Assembly: GCF_032714475.1 (NCBI RefSeq)
Contig: NZ_JAWDKD010000021.1
Location: 62,001-126,000 of the forward strand
Length of the DNA stretch: 64,000 nt
Source of the DNA: Methanolapillus africanus
GTDB taxonomy: Archaea > Halobacteriota > Methanosarcinia > Methanosarcinales > Methanosarcinaceae
Direction of reading: 5' to 3'
Shown: in pieces, positions 1-8,905 of the stretch
Position numbering within the stretch: position 1 is the first letter of the stretch
How the letters are laid out: every line of letters begins with the position of its first letter
The notes under the pieces: model-generated
Database searches by the model: none
What the model saw: the letters and a program-made list of their open reading frames with translations, nothing else
Told to the model about the DNA's origin: nothing
Position numbers and translations under genes: made by a program

Positions 1-1
1 G

Positions 2-916
2 AATATTTCCCAGATTTACGGTGTTTTGGAAGATTATTCGGACGTGGCGTCGGTCACGCTTTCTTCCGGCGGGTTCATCACAAACAGCGATACGTCTTCG
101 GCCGTCGTCGGCAAAAAAATCGCGGCGGAAATGTTCAATAATGAAATTTCCGACCGGAGCACCATCAAGATCACGGTTTACAACGAAAATACGAAAGAAT
201 ACGTCACGGAAACGTTTAAAGTCAAAGGAATTTCCGCTTATGAAGAGGACGGCGGCATCTTAAAAATCGGCAGTGACATTGAGAATACAATTTACATCCC
301 GGTAAAAACCGCTCAGCGGATGACGGGACAAGACGATTACCAGGAATTTTATGCGGCGGCCGACACCGGTGAAAACGTGTCAGAGGTTTCGGACGACGTT
401 GAGACGAATTTGGCTCGGAATCTCGGCGTTTCCGAGCGGTTTTTGAACGACCCGGGATATGAGGATTTGATTCCGTTTGTGATGATCAATCAGGCGGATA
501 TTATGAATCAAATGCAGCAACTTATCCAAACGCTTCAGACTTTTTTGATCGGCATCGGCGGCATTTCGCTGGTCGTCGGATCGGTCGGCATCATGAATAT
601 TATGCTCGTGACGGTGACGGAGCGAACCCGGGAAATCGGCACCTTAAAGGCGCTCGGTTATTCTTTAAAAGACATTTTGTTCTTGTTCGTCATTGAAGCA
701 ATCACGGTCAGCTTATTCGGCGGCGCAGTCGGCGTTTTTCTCGGTGTCCTCATGGGATACGCCGGTTCCGCCCTCATGGGTTTCCAAATGGGACTGCCGG
801 TGACGCCGATTGTAGGCGGAATAATTTTGGCAATCATTATCGGCGTGATGGCCGGCGTTTATCCGGCCAACAAAGCGGCGAAGATGAATCCGGTGGACGC
901 CTTGAGAAGCGATTAA
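2..916 (+). CDS. ABC transporter permease, MacB/FtsX family (5' end outside window)
   Basis: The window opens inside this gene; the frame is open from base 2 and no start is seen. The visible part is the end of the extracytoplasmic domain followed by the C-terminal FtsX-type membrane domain with three hydrophobic segments (about 541-610, 680-770 and 810-870). The stretch GIGGISLVVGSVGIMNIMLV, then VTERTREIGTLKALGY, is the conserved membrane/coupling signature of MacB-like permeases, which work with a LolD-type ATPase in mechanotransmission or export across the membrane. It is a close paralogue of the permease at 4482-5732, so the locus carries a duplicated system. The probable ATPase partner lies convergently at 1822-2631. 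Substrate unknown. Confidence 0.9.
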   Translation, partial: NISQIYGVLEDYSDVASVTLSSGGFITNSDTSSAVVGKKIAAEMFNNEISDRSTIKITVYNENTKEYVTETFKVKGISAYEEDGGILKIGSDIENTIYIPVKTAQRMTGQDDYQEFYAAADTGENVSEVSDDVETNLARNLGVSERFLNDPGYEDLIPFVMINQADIMNQMQQLIQTLQTFLIGIGGISLVVGSVGIMNIMLVTVTERTREIGTLKALGYSLKDILFLFVIEAITVSLFGGAVGVFLGVLMGYAGSALMGFQMGLPVTPIVGGIILAIIIGVMAGVYPANKAAKMNPVDALRSD

Positions 917-972
917 GTTCACAAGAATTCCGTCGTTTCGCGAACGGTTCCCTTCGGTCGCGAAATATTTTC

Positions 973-1740
973 TTTTTTGACGGGCGGCATCGCGCGCGTT
1001 ATGGCGACACATTTTATTTTTAAGCCAAGCAAACCGTTTGGATGATTTCTTTTTTTGAATCAAGTAAAACCATTTGTTCAATTTCTTTTTTGAATCAAGC
1101 GAACCCATTTGTCTAATTTCTATTTTCGAATCATACGAGCCATCCCGCTTAAACAGACGCAAAGCGTCTGTTTAAGCGGATACCGCGATAAGGAGATGGA
1201 AATTGGATGAGGAAAAGACTGTATTGTTAGAAACAGTTGATGCAAACCGGACCAGGAAAAGACTGTATTGTTAGAAACAGCAGATGCAAACCGGATCAGG
1301 AAAAGACTGTATTGTTAGAAACGGCAGATACAAACCGGACCAGGAAAAGACTGTATTGTTAGAAACGGCAGATGCAAACCGGATCAGGAAAAGACTGTAT
1401 TGTTAGAAACAGCAGATACAAACCGGACCAGGAAAAGACTGTATTGTTAGAAACAGCAGATACAAATCGGATCAGAGAAAGACTGTATTGTTAGAAACGG
1501 CAGATGCAAACCGGATCAGGAAAAGACTGTATTGTTAGAAACGGCAGATGCAAACCGGATCAGGAAAAGACTGTATTGTTAGAAACAGCAGATACAAATC
1601 GGATCAGAGAAAGACTGTATTGTTAGAAACAGCAGATACAAATCGGATCAGAGAAAGACTGTATTGTTAGAAACAGCAGATACAAATCGGATCAGAGAAA
1701 GACTGTATTATTGGAAACAGTTGATGCAAACTGAAAATAA
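973..1740 (-). repeat. Composite intergenic repeat, copy 1 (GC core + hairpin + 12 x 44-bp array)
   Basis: Fills the gap between two convergent genes. Downstream of the permease stop come a T-run and the GC core at 973-1010, containing GCGCGCGTTATGGCGACAC. About three degenerate copies of a T-rich unit containing TTTTGAATCAAG follow, then a perfect hairpin at 1145-1179 (arm CCGCTTAAACAGACGC, loop of 3). From 1210 to about 1737 there are 12 direct copies of a 44-bp unit containing GACTGTATTGTTAGAAACAG, differing by a few bases each. There is no unique spacer between units, so this is a tandem array and not CRISPR. No coding potential that I trust. Confidence 0.9.
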
Positions 1741-1821
1741 AAAACAGATTTAAAAAAGATAAAACTGAAAAAAGAAATGGCAGCCGTTTTTGGCTGCACT
1801 GTGAAATGAAGATATATTTAT

Positions 1822-2631
1822 TCAGACGTGAATTTCAGTTTGCAAAGACGCTTCAAGCGCTTCTTTCATGTGAATGGCGTGTTCTTCCACACTTTCGTCG
1901 CTGGTGATGAGGCCGTCCTTAATCGTGACGACGCGATCGGTTTGAAGCGCCAGTTCGTTGTTGTGGGTAATCATGATGATGGTGACGCCTTTGTGGTTGA
2001 GTTCACGGAAAAACGCCATCACTTCGTCGCTTGTTTTCGAGTCTAAGTTTCCGGTCGGCTCGTCCGCCAAAATGATGGTCGGATCGTTGATGAGCGCGCG
2101 CGCGATGGCGACACGCTGGCACTGACCGCCTGAGAGTTCCGACGGTTTGTGTTTCATACGGTCTTGCAGGCCGACCAGCTTCAAAAGATCTTTCGCTTTT
2201 TGAGGATAGTCGATGTTCGGCTTTTTGCTCGCGTAAGTCGGAAGCATAACGTTTTCATAAGCGGTCAGTCTCGGCACCAGGTTGAATTGCTGGAAAATGA
2301 ATCCGATTTCTTTGCCGCGCAGGTAAGCCAATTGGTTGTCGTCGAGATCGTTCACATCTTCGCCGTTGACCAAAACGGCCCCGGACGACGGGCGGTCGAG
2401 ACAGCCGAGCATATTCATCAGCGTACTTTTGCCGGACCCGGACGGACCGACGATGGCCAAAAACTCGCCGTCGTAGACGTTAAAATTAATTCCCTTTAAA
2501 ATCGGCACTTCTTCGTCTCCCAAAAAATAGCTTTTGTGAAGATCTTTCACTTCGACCACCGCTTTTTTGGAGGCGGATTTAGGAATTCTCGGCGCCAGCG
2601 CCGGGTTTGTTGTTTCAGTTTCGTTTGTCAA
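1822..2631 (-). CDS. ABC transporter ATP-binding protein, LolD/MacB family
   Basis: ATPase of a MacB-type transporter. Visible motifs: Walker A GPSGSGKST, Q-loop FIFQQFNLVPRL, ABC signature LSGGQCQRVAIARAL, Walker B IILADEPTGNLDS and the H-loop ITHNN. The IFQQFNLVPRLTAYENVMLP region is typical of the LolD subfamily. An upstream ATG in frame at 2664 exists, but I chose the TTG at 2631: it has GAGGTG about 7 nt before it, and a TATA-like TTTAAATATA at 2670-2679 would place the transcript start near 2647, inside the longer form. Likely serves the paralogous permeases at 2-916 and 4482-5732, although it is on the opposite strand. The tail after the H-loop is about 40 residues. Confidence 0.9.
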   Translation of the reverse strand: MTNETETTNPALAPRIPKSASKKAVVEVKDLHKSYFLGDEEVPILKGINFNVYDGEFLAIVGPSGSGKSTLMNMLGCLDRPSSGAVLVNGEDVNDLDDNQLAYLRGKEIGFIFQQFNLVPRLTAYENVMLPTYASKKPNIDYPQKAKDLLKLVGLQDRMKHKPSELSGGQCQRVAIARALINDPTIILADEPTGNLDSKTSDEVMAFFRELNHKGVTIIMITHNNELALQTDRVVTIKDGLITSDESVEEHAIHMKEALEASLQTEIHV

Positions 2632-2969
2632 AAATAGACACCTCAATTTGATAAAATGAATCACTTAATTATATTTAAACTCAGGGATGAAAGTCCGGGA
2701 ACCAAAATTCGACACGCGGAATCAAAGATCAGCGAATCGAATATAGAGTCGCAGCGGACGGATTGTATAAGGACAAATTGTATACATTACCGTTAGAAAT
2801 AAATAAGGTGGATTTTATTGTTCACCTCAAAGATTTATTTGGTTAACAAATCAAGAGATTGATAGCAAATAAACCTATCGGTAAACTTCGGTAAAACAAC
2901 TTGGTTTGAAAAAACCAATACCGGACAATGTAACCGGAATGTCCCCCAGATGAATCAAATGGTGAAAAT
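2632..2969. promoter_or_regulatory. Divergent promoter region
   Basis: A gap of about 340 bases between the ATPase gene (minus) and the surface protein gene (plus). A clear TATA element for the ATPase gene lies at 2670-2679 on the minus strand. On the plus side the start at 2970 is preceded by GGTGA; the TATA element for this direction is not obvious, the best AT-rich stretches being near 2820-2880. A short inverted repeat GGTTTGAAAAAACC lies at 2912-2925. No further gene is seen. Confidence 0.5.
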
Positions 2970-4469
2970 ATGTTTCAAAAACAAATCGATACCCTGAAAA
3001 TAAAAAAAGAACAACAAACAGATCAACCTCTGAAAAACGCCTCCAAAAATAAAAAATTCTCAACGATCGCGATCCTTCTGCTGATCGCCGCCATTTATGT
3101 CGCCGGATTTTCCGGCATGGCCGGTGCGGCAAGCCCATCCTTGAAATTAACGATGATTGAACAGGATCCGTATCCGGCGCAGCCCGGCGAGCAACTCCGC
3201 GTGTGGATCCAGGCGGAAAATGTCGGATCAGGGACGCTTGAAAACGTCACCATTCGAATCGTTCAAAATTCCCCGTTCTCCATCAGTTCGGGCGACTCTT
3301 CTAAAACCTACAGCTACATTTATTCCGGGTCTAAAGTGTACAACGAATTCTTCTTATCGGTTGCTAACGACGCGACCAAAGGCCCCCGGGATTTAAAAGT
3401 TCAATACCGCATTGACGACGGCAACTGGATTGAAACCACCTTTTCCATCAATATCGGCGGCGTCATTGACTCGGACAGCAAAGGAACGCTGATTGTGGAA
3501 AACGTGACCAGCGACCCGGGCGTTTTCATGCCGGGCGACTCCGGTATTGTTTGGGTGACGCTCAAAAACAACGCCACCAGTCCGACCGTGACAATTTCCA
3601 ATAAAACATACGAAACGACCGCTCGCATCCAATCCATTGACCTGTATTCGACCGACGACATCGTCGTGACCAGCATGGCGATGGACGATTTGGGAATTAT
3701 CGCCGCCGGCGACACCATAAAAGTTCCGTTCAGAATCACGGTTCCCGAAAATATGACGGACGGCACATACCTCCTCACACTGAACGTCACCGCCGGCTCT
3801 TACCAATACAACATCAAACGCACCGTTGAAATCAAAGTGGATTCGGACGGCATCAAATCGATTCAATCAGGCGAACCGAGAATGAACGGCACCAATACGA
3901 CGATTGAAATCGATATTGTCAATTACCACCAGGGCGCCGTCCGCGGCGTGACCGTGATTCCGGAAGCGGAAGGCATGACATTCTATCCGTCGGAATACTT
4001 CATCGGCGAAATGGATCCGGACGACCTTTATACGGCGAAATTTAATGTGAAAAACACAGGTACCGGATTCGGCAACTCAAGCAACGCAACCGGAATGGCA
4101 GGCGGTCAATCGATTACACTTCAAACGATTTATTACAACGGCGACAACGCGCATGAAGATGTGTCCACCATATCGATGTCGACGGTGAGCATGCAAAATC
4201 CCGGACAACAAACCGGCGGCGGCATGTTCACGCTCAAAAATATCGCCATCGTGGTGATTGTTCTTTTGATTGCAGCGTTCGGTGCGAATTATTATCTCAA
4301 AAAGAAGAAAAACACAACGCTTTCCGACTACTCCAAAGAAAAATTCCAAAACGGCAAAACCAAATTCAATGATTGGAAACAAAAGAGAGCGGATGCAAAA
4401 CAGACCAAACAGCAGGCCAAGCAACAAAACAAACAGCAAGATGAACAACAAAACAAGCAACAAAAATAA
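2970..4469 (+). CDS. Membrane-anchored S-layer-like protein (COG1361 type, CARDB/NEW3-like domains)
   Basis: A 499-residue surface protein. A basic N-terminal stretch of about 30 residues is followed by a hydrophobic segment (about 31-52, AILLLIAAIYVAGFSGMAG) that may act as a signal peptide or anchor. Then come repeated beta-sandwich domains with the pattern 'YPAQPGEQLRVWIQAENVGS' and 'DVTSDPGVFMPGDSGIVWVTL', typical of COG1361/CARDB proteins. A second membrane helix (about 423-440) is followed by a cytoplasmic tail very rich in Gln, Lys and Asn built from QQNKQQ-like repeats. It lies 12 bases before the permease start at 4482, so the two are cotranscribed; such proteins are often encoded next to MacB-like permeases in Methanosarcinales. 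Function not established. Confidence 0.75.
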   Translation: MFQKQIDTLKIKKEQQTDQPLKNASKNKKFSTIAILLLIAAIYVAGFSGMAGAASPSLKLTMIEQDPYPAQPGEQLRVWIQAENVGSGTLENVTIRIVQNSPFSISSGDSSKTYSYIYSGSKVYNEFFLSVANDATKGPRDLKVQYRIDDGNWIETTFSINIGGVIDSDSKGTLIVENVTSDPGVFMPGDSGIVWVTLKNNATSPTVTISNKTYETTARIQSIDLYSTDDIVVTSMAMDDLGIIAAGDTIKVPFRITVPENMTDGTYLLTLNVTAGSYQYNIKRTVEIKVDSDGIKSIQSGEPRMNGTNTTIEIDIVNYHQGAVRGVTVIPEAEGMTFYPSEYFIGEMDPDDLYTAKFNVKNTGTGFGNSSNATGMAGGQSITLQTIYYNGDNAHEDVSTISMSTVSMQNPGQQTGGGMFTLKNIAIVVIVLLIAAFGANYYLKKKKNTTLSDYSKEKFQNGKTKFNDWKQKRADAKQTKQQAKQQNKQQDEQQNKQQK

Positions 4470-4481
4470 GCGGTGAGATCT

Positions 4482-5732
4482 ATGATCAGCATCGCACATA
4501 GCTCGAAAATGGCGGTCGAGAGCCTACGAAGCTCAAAAATGAGATCGGCATTGACGGCGCTTGGAATTATCATCGGCATCGCGGCCGTTGTCGCGACTTT
4601 CACATTCGGTTCCAGTTTCGGCGCCTACATGGAAAGTCAAATCAGCAGCGAAGGGTCCAACTACATCAGCATTTCGGCGACGCAGGAGAATATTTTCTTC
4701 GACCAGCAAGTGGACATCGTCGCGGACACGCCGGGCGTTGCCTCGGCAACGCCGCACCTCAGTAAATCAGGAACGCTTGAGTACATGGGGGAGTCCAGAA
4801 ATTATACGATCAGCGGAACAAAAGAAGAATATGCGGAAGCGGCGGATCTTCCGATGTATGAAGGCAACTTCTTCACGGACAAAGACGTTTACACGGCCGT
4901 CATTGGTAAAAGCATTGCGAAAGACGCGTTTAAAAACGAAATCAGTTCAAGAAGCACAATCGAGCTGACTGTTTTTAACGAACAGACGCGCGAATATGTC
5001 ACGAAGAAATTCAAAGTTTCCGGCATCGTCGGCGAAGACGACACCTCTTTGGTCGGGCGGACCAGCAGCTCAAATGTGATCATCATTCCGGCCGAAACGC
5101 TCAAAAACATGAGCGGAAAGGATGACTACCAAATGATTTTTGCGGTGACGGAATCCGAAGACAACGTTTCGGAAGTTGCCGACGAAGTTGAAGAACGGCT
5201 GGCCCGAAGCGTCGGCGTTTCCGACCGGGAGTTGCGGAACACAAGTGAATATGATTCAGCCGGCGGCTTTGGAGGCGGCGGCAAGATTCCGTTCATCATT
5301 TTCAACCAGGCGGATATGCTGGAACAAGTCGGCAGCATCACGAATACGCTGGAACTGTTTCTGATCGGCATCGGCGGCATTTCACTTGTTGTCGGTTCCA
5401 TCGGCATTATGAATATCATGCTGGTGACAGTGACGGAGCGGACGAAAGAAATCGGAACCTTAAAAGCACTCGGCTATTCCGCCCGCGACGTTTTGTCGCT
5501 CTTTATCGTGGAGTCGGTGATCATCAGTGTGCTTGGCGGCGCCGCCGGCGTGGCGCTCGGACTTTCGGTCGCATACGTCGGGTCGGGTTATCTCGGAATT
5601 CCGCCCGTCATTCCGATGTCAACCGTGGTTGCAGGCATCGGCGTGTCCGCCGTCATCGGCGTCTTTGCAGGCGTTTATCCGGCCAACAAAGCGGCCAGAA
5701 TGGATCCGGTGGAAGCGTTAAGAAAAGACTGA
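4482..5732 (+). CDS. ABC transporter permease, MacB/FtsX family
   Basis: A complete permease of 416 residues: N-terminal helix (HSSKMAVESLRSSKMRSALTALGIIIGIAAVV), a large extracytoplasmic MacB_PCD-like domain (about 45-280), and the C-terminal FtsX domain with three helices and the signature VTERTKEIGTLKALGY. A GTG nine bases upstream is also in frame, but ATG at 4482 follows GGTGAG with proper spacing. It shares long identical stretches with the truncated permease at 2-916 (for example QADM...LFLIGIGGISLVVGS), showing a local duplication. Probably cotranscribed with the S-layer-like protein upstream. Its last codons and stop form the first unit of a 55-bp tandem repeat. Confidence 0.92.
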   Translation: MISIAHSSKMAVESLRSSKMRSALTALGIIIGIAAVVATFTFGSSFGAYMESQISSEGSNYISISATQENIFFDQQVDIVADTPGVASATPHLSKSGTLEYMGESRNYTISGTKEEYAEAADLPMYEGNFFTDKDVYTAVIGKSIAKDAFKNEISSRSTIELTVFNEQTREYVTKKFKVSGIVGEDDTSLVGRTSSSNVIIIPAETLKNMSGKDDYQMIFAVTESEDNVSEVADEVEERLARSVGVSDRELRNTSEYDSAGGFGGGGKIPFIIFNQADMLEQVGSITNTLELFLIGIGGISLVVGSIGIMNIMLVTVTERTKEIGTLKALGYSARDVLSLFIVESVIISVLGGAAGVALGLSVAYVGSGYLGIPPVIPMSTVVAGIGVSAVIGVFAGVYPANKAARMDPVEALRKD

Positions 5733-5890
5733 CGGAAAGGAAAAAGAATCGAAAAATTAAAACGGAAAAACAAAAAGAAAAGACTGACGGAAAGGAAAAA
5801 GAATCGAAAAATTAAAACGGAAAAACAAAAAGAAAAGACTGACGGAAAGGAAAAAGAATCGAAAAATCAAAACGGAAAATCAAAAAGAAA
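5721..5890 (+). repeat. 55-bp tandem repeat starting in the permease stop region
   Basis: Three near-perfect copies of a 55-bp A-rich unit, in phase at 5721, 5776 and 5831, each beginning AGAAAAGACTGACGGAAAGG. The first copy includes the last codons and the TGA stop of the permease gene, so the repeat grew from the gene's 3' end. Degenerate fragments of the unit continue to about 5970. No coding function is apparent. Confidence 0.9.
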
Positions 5891-6054
5891 AAGAGTCAAA
5901 AATGGAAAAACAAAAGGAAATAGAGTCGAAAACGAAGGAATCAAAATAAAAACAAATGAAATAAAAACAAAATTTAAAGGAAAAAACAGGAGGTGACAAT
6001 CCAAAAAACAAACAATATAAACAAAGGGATAAAAATTATTATGATACGAATCAG

Positions 6055-6112
6055 ATTTATATAATAGTAAATATAATATATACAGGTGTTAACTCTGCTT
6101 ATGCAGGAGGAA
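6055..6112 (+). promoter_or_regulatory. Ferritin promoter and ribosome binding site
   Basis: A TATA-like TTTATATAAT at 6056-6065 is followed by further AT-rich sequence. AGGAGGAA at about 6104-6111 gives a strong Shine-Dalgarno site before the ATG at 6118. The expected transcript start is near 6085. The rest of the gap from 5900 is A-rich remains of the 55-bp repeat. Confidence 0.6.
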
Positions 6113-6117
6113 TAAAA

Positions 6118-6609
6118 ATGATCAAAAAAACCGTTTTAAAAGAACTCAACGATCAACTCAACAGAGAACTGTATGCGGCTTATCTTTACTTAGGCATGGC
6201 ATCCAAATGTACCGAAATGAACCGCCCGGGCTACGCCCACTGGTTAAAGGAACAAGCGGAAGAAGAAATTGAACACGCCATGAAATTCTACGACTACATC
6301 CACGACCAATGCGAAGTTGTTGAATTGGCGGCCGTCGACAAACCGGCTCTCAAAGGAAAGACCCTCCTCGACTTCTTCAAGCAGGCGCATGAACATGAAA
6401 AATTGGTGACCGACTACATCAACAAACTCATGGACCTTTCCGTCAAAGAAAAAGACTATGCGACCCAAGTCTTCCTTCAATGGTTCATCACCGAACAAAT
6501 TGAAGAAGAATCTCAAACAGAAGCCATTGTCGAAGCTCTTCAAGCATGCGGCGACGATGCCTCAGCTCTTTACATGCTCGGAAAGCACTTGGCCAAAAGA
6601 GAAGACTAA
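6118..6609 (+). CDS. ftn: Ferritin (non-heme, bacterial/archaeal FtnA type)
   Basis: A 163-residue iron-storage protein, the usual length of prokaryotic ferritins. The di-iron ferroxidase ligands are visible: the first helix ELYAAYLYLGMA gives Glu17, the second helix EQAEEEIEHAMKF gives the ExxxH pair, and the third and fourth helices give QWFITEQIEEE. No heme-ligand Met of bacterioferritin is evident. The protein oxidises Fe(II) and stores it as a mineral in a 24-mer, limiting oxidative damage in an anaerobe. It is monocistronic, with its own promoter and a strong terminator hairpin just behind. Confidence 0.95.
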   Translation: MIKKTVLKELNDQLNRELYAAYLYLGMASKCTEMNRPGYAHWLKEQAEEEIEHAMKFYDYIHDQCEVVELAAVDKPALKGKTLLDFFKQAHEHEKLVTDYINKLMDLSVKEKDYATQVFLQWFITEQIEEESQTEAIVEALQACGDDASALYMLGKHLAKRED

Positions 6610-6638
6610 TTTTATTTGAAAATTAATTCTTAAAAATA

Positions 6639-6680
6639 AAGCCGGCATTCATTTGAAAGCCGGCTTCCAATCTATTTTTC
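6639..6680 (+). terminator. Intrinsic-type terminator after ferritin
   Basis: Perfect 8-bp stem AAGCCGGC/GCCGGCTT (6639-6646 and 6659-6666) with a 12-nt loop, followed by a T-rich stretch around 6671-6682. Confidence 0.7.
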
Positions 6681-6980
6681 TATTTTGAATTTCAGTTTGC
6701 ACCGACAGGTGACTGTTTTTAGAATACGGTTTGCACCAACTGTTTCCAACAATACAGATATTTCCTAATCCGATTTGCACCTGCAGTTGACTGTTCCAAC
6801 TGCATCTGCTGCCACTGTATCCAATCCAAATAATCGGATTCCGCTTAAACAGACGCTTTGCGTCTGTTTAAGCGGGATGGTTTGCTTGAAATATTGCAAA
6901 AGTGACCCGCGATTTTTGGCGGAAACCTGAAAAATGTGTTGCGATAACGCGCGCGTATGCCGCCGCCCAAAAAAAAACAG
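6681..6980 (+). repeat. Composite intergenic repeat, copy 2
   Basis: Between convergent ftn and the nitroreductase gene. Order on the plus strand: one or two degenerate 34-bp units (around ACAGGTGACTGTTTTTAGAA), one 44-bp-type unit (CTGTTTCCAACAATACAG), a perfect hairpin at 6841-6875 (arm CCGCTTAAACAGACGC), GGGATGGTTTGCTTG, then the GC core at 6935-6977 ending in an A-run, 17 nt from the stop codon of the convergent gene. Confidence 0.85.
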
Positions 6981-6993
6981 ATTCGAGAATCAA

Positions 6994-7551
6994 TTATTTG
7001 TCAGAATATTTTTCCCAAAAAATGATCTCGTCCAAATTTTTCCGGTCTGTCCTTTCATTTCCGGAAACAGCCTCTTGTTTTTCCAGGCGCCCGACGGCAA
7101 TGACGGCCATCAATTCATAGCTGTCCGGCGTCGCCAAAATCTCCGAAACCTGATCCTTGTTTTTCAGAATTTCGCCCAGCCAGACCGCCCCGAGATTCAT
7201 CGAATGCGCGGCCAGCAAGATGTTTTCAAAGCCGGCGCCCAACGCCGCAATATCTTTTTCGCGATGGTAAGACGCCGATATGTCCAAAAATCCGGCGATC
7301 AAGAGCGGCGCGGTTTTGACGATTTCGGCATAATGCGTGAGCCCGGAAAGCTGCTGTTTTGTTTCGGCGTTTTGAATCAAAATGTAACGCCACGGCTGAT
7401 TGTTCAAGCCTGACGGCGCAAACCGCGCGCATTCCATCAGCGTCAAGATTTCGTCATCGGAAAGGGAATCCGCCGTATATTGCCGAACGCTTCGCCGCGT
7501 CAAAATGGTCCGGACGGTTTCGTTTTCAATTATTTTTTTGGAATCTGTCAT
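6994..7551 (-). CDS. Nitroreductase family protein
   Basis: A 185-residue FMN-dependent oxidoreductase-like protein. The N-terminal RRSVRQYTADSLSDDEI is the standard FMN-phosphate-binding start of the family, followed by CARFAPSGLNNQPWRYILI (substrate/FMN contact) and, near the C-terminus, ELMAVIAVGRLEK. It matches the short nitroreductases common in methanogens; the physiological substrate is unknown. It is transcribed alone, towards ferritin. Just upstream is an AT-rich promoter region (7565-7625). Confidence 0.9.
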   Translation of the reverse strand: MTDSKKIIENETVRTILTRRSVRQYTADSLSDDEILTLMECARFAPSGLNNQPWRYILIQNAETKQQLSGLTHYAEIVKTAPLLIAGFLDISASYHREKDIAALGAGFENILLAAHSMNLGAVWLGEILKNKDQVSEILATPDSYELMAVIAVGRLEKQEAVSGNERTDRKNLDEIIFWEKYSDK

Positions 7552-7713
7552 ATTTATCTCCCGTTACAGATACTGAATAAATGCCATTTAAATAAATTTA
7601 TATCAAATGGTCGTTTAATATTTAATGAATTACTGTGGGTAAGAAAAGAACATGAGATTCATGAAACAAAAGACAGAGTTATAATTTTATAAACCACAAT
7701 CAAAAGGATCATT

Positions 7714-8307
7714 ATGTCTGAAAATTACTGTTCCAACTGCGGCAGCAAAATCGAGGAAAACGCCGCTATTTGTACCAACTGCGGCATGCCGCTTAAGAAA
7801 ACACCCTACGGAAACCCGCCCGAACCGCCGAAATCCGACGAGCCGTCCGCGGAAAAACCGCCGGCTGTCGACGCCGAGCTCGTGAGCGAACCCAAAACGG
7901 ACGGAAACGCCAAACAAGGCAGCTCCAAATCGCAATCACAGTCCCAATCGCAATCATCCTCAACCGTACCGCCGAAGAAAAGCGATAAAATTCCGTTCTT
8001 ATCCTTGATTTTGTCCTTCTTCTGGACCGGTCTCGGACAGCTTTACAACGGTCAATTCTGGCGCGGCATCGCTTTCATGATATTGGTGCCGATCGGAACG
8101 CTGTTTTTGATTGTTCCCGGATTGATCATTTGGATTTACGGCATGTACGACGCTTACACACAAGCCGAAAAGATGAATAAAGGCGAAGTTCCGTATTCGG
8201 AAGCAAAACTGTGGGAAATTTTGGTCTTCATTCTGTTCCCGTTCATCATCGCAGCCATTCTCATCGTTTTGATAATGTTGCTCATGATTCCGTTTATGAT
8301 CATTTAA
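7714..8307 (+). CDS. Zinc-ribbon membrane protein with TM2-like domain
   Basis: 197 residues. The N-terminus is a zinc ribbon (CSNCGSK...CTNCGMP, two CxxC knuckles within the first 27 residues). A Pro/Ser/Gln-rich linker (about 28-88, including a QSQSQSQSQSS run) leads to a TM2-type domain: two helices with SFFWTGLGQLYNGQFWRG between them and IYGMYDAYTQAEKMN after, then a last hydrophobic segment rich in Ile/Leu/Met. Role unknown; such proteins are widespread in methanogens. The paralogue at 8331 lies 23 bases downstream and is surely cotranscribed. Confidence 0.8.
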   Translation: MSENYCSNCGSKIEENAAICTNCGMPLKKTPYGNPPEPPKSDEPSAEKPPAVDAELVSEPKTDGNAKQGSSKSQSQSQSQSSSTVPPKKSDKIPFLSLILSFFWTGLGQLYNGQFWRGIAFMILVPIGTLFLIVPGLIIWIYGMYDAYTQAEKMNKGEVPYSEAKLWEILVFILFPFIIAAILIVLIMLLMIPFMII

Positions 8308-8330
8308 GTTAAAAGAAAGGAAAATCCGAA

Positions 8331-8831
8331 ATGCCAAACTATTGTTCCAACTGCGGAAACGCCCTTCCGAAAAACGCCGAAAACTGTCCGAATTGCGGCG
8401 CCGCCGCCGGCCCCACGGCAAAAAAGCCGTTTATGGAATCCCTCAAGGAATCCTGGGACACTTTTATTTCCCAAAAAGAACCGTTTGCCGCCGCCATTTT
8501 TTCCGTCTTTATGTCGGGGCTCGGACAGCTTTACAACGGCGAATTCGCGAAAGCCGTTTGCATTCAAGTGGCAGCAATCATTTTGTCCGTCATCGGTATT
8601 TTCATTTGGCCGATTCTGGTCATCGATTTGATCGTTTGGGTGTGGAGCGTTTACGACGCCTACAAAACCGCTGAAAAAATGAGAAACGGCCAAAAACCGG
8701 CCAAGATCCCGAAATGGTCGGAAATTCTCGTTTATTTCCTGTGGCCATTTTTGGTCATCGGTTTTATCGTGATCATCGCCATTATCATTTTGATGATTGT
8801 CGGCATCGCCGGATTCGCCGCTTTTATTTAA
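8331..8831 (+). CDS. Zinc-ribbon membrane protein with TM2-like domain (paralogue)
   Basis: 166 residues, with the same architecture as its upstream neighbour but a shorter linker: zinc ribbon (CSNCGNA...CPNCGAA), then FMSGLGQLYNGEFAKA, a central hydrophobic pair and VWSVYDAYKTAEKMRNGQ, then a final hydrophobic segment. It is preceded by AAAGGAAA as a ribosome binding site. The two genes are a tandem duplication. The linker of this copy carries a KPFMESLKESWDTFISQKEP stretch that the other lacks. Function unknown. Confidence 0.8.
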   Translation: MPNYCSNCGNALPKNAENCPNCGAAAGPTAKKPFMESLKESWDTFISQKEPFAAAIFSVFMSGLGQLYNGEFAKAVCIQVAAIILSVIGIFIWPILVIDLIVWVWSVYDAYKTAEKMRNGQKPAKIPKWSEILVYFLWPFLVIGFIVIIAIIILMIVGIAGFAAFI

Positions 8832-8860
8832 CCGGATGAGAATCCGGTTTTCCTTTTTTT
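8831..8860 (+). terminator. Intrinsic-type terminator
   Basis: Stem ACCGGAT/ATCCGGT with loop GAGA (8831-8848), overlapping the last base of the stop codon and followed by a run TTTTCCTTTTTTT. Confidence 0.75.
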
Positions 8861-8905
8861 CTGTTTTTGTTTTTTAAATTCGGTTTTTCGGCTTGTATTT
8901 CTGTT

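Noticed and set aside
1210..1737. CRISPR array
   Set aside because: The 44-bp units are contiguous near-copies with no unique spacers, no leader and no cas genes anywhere in the window.
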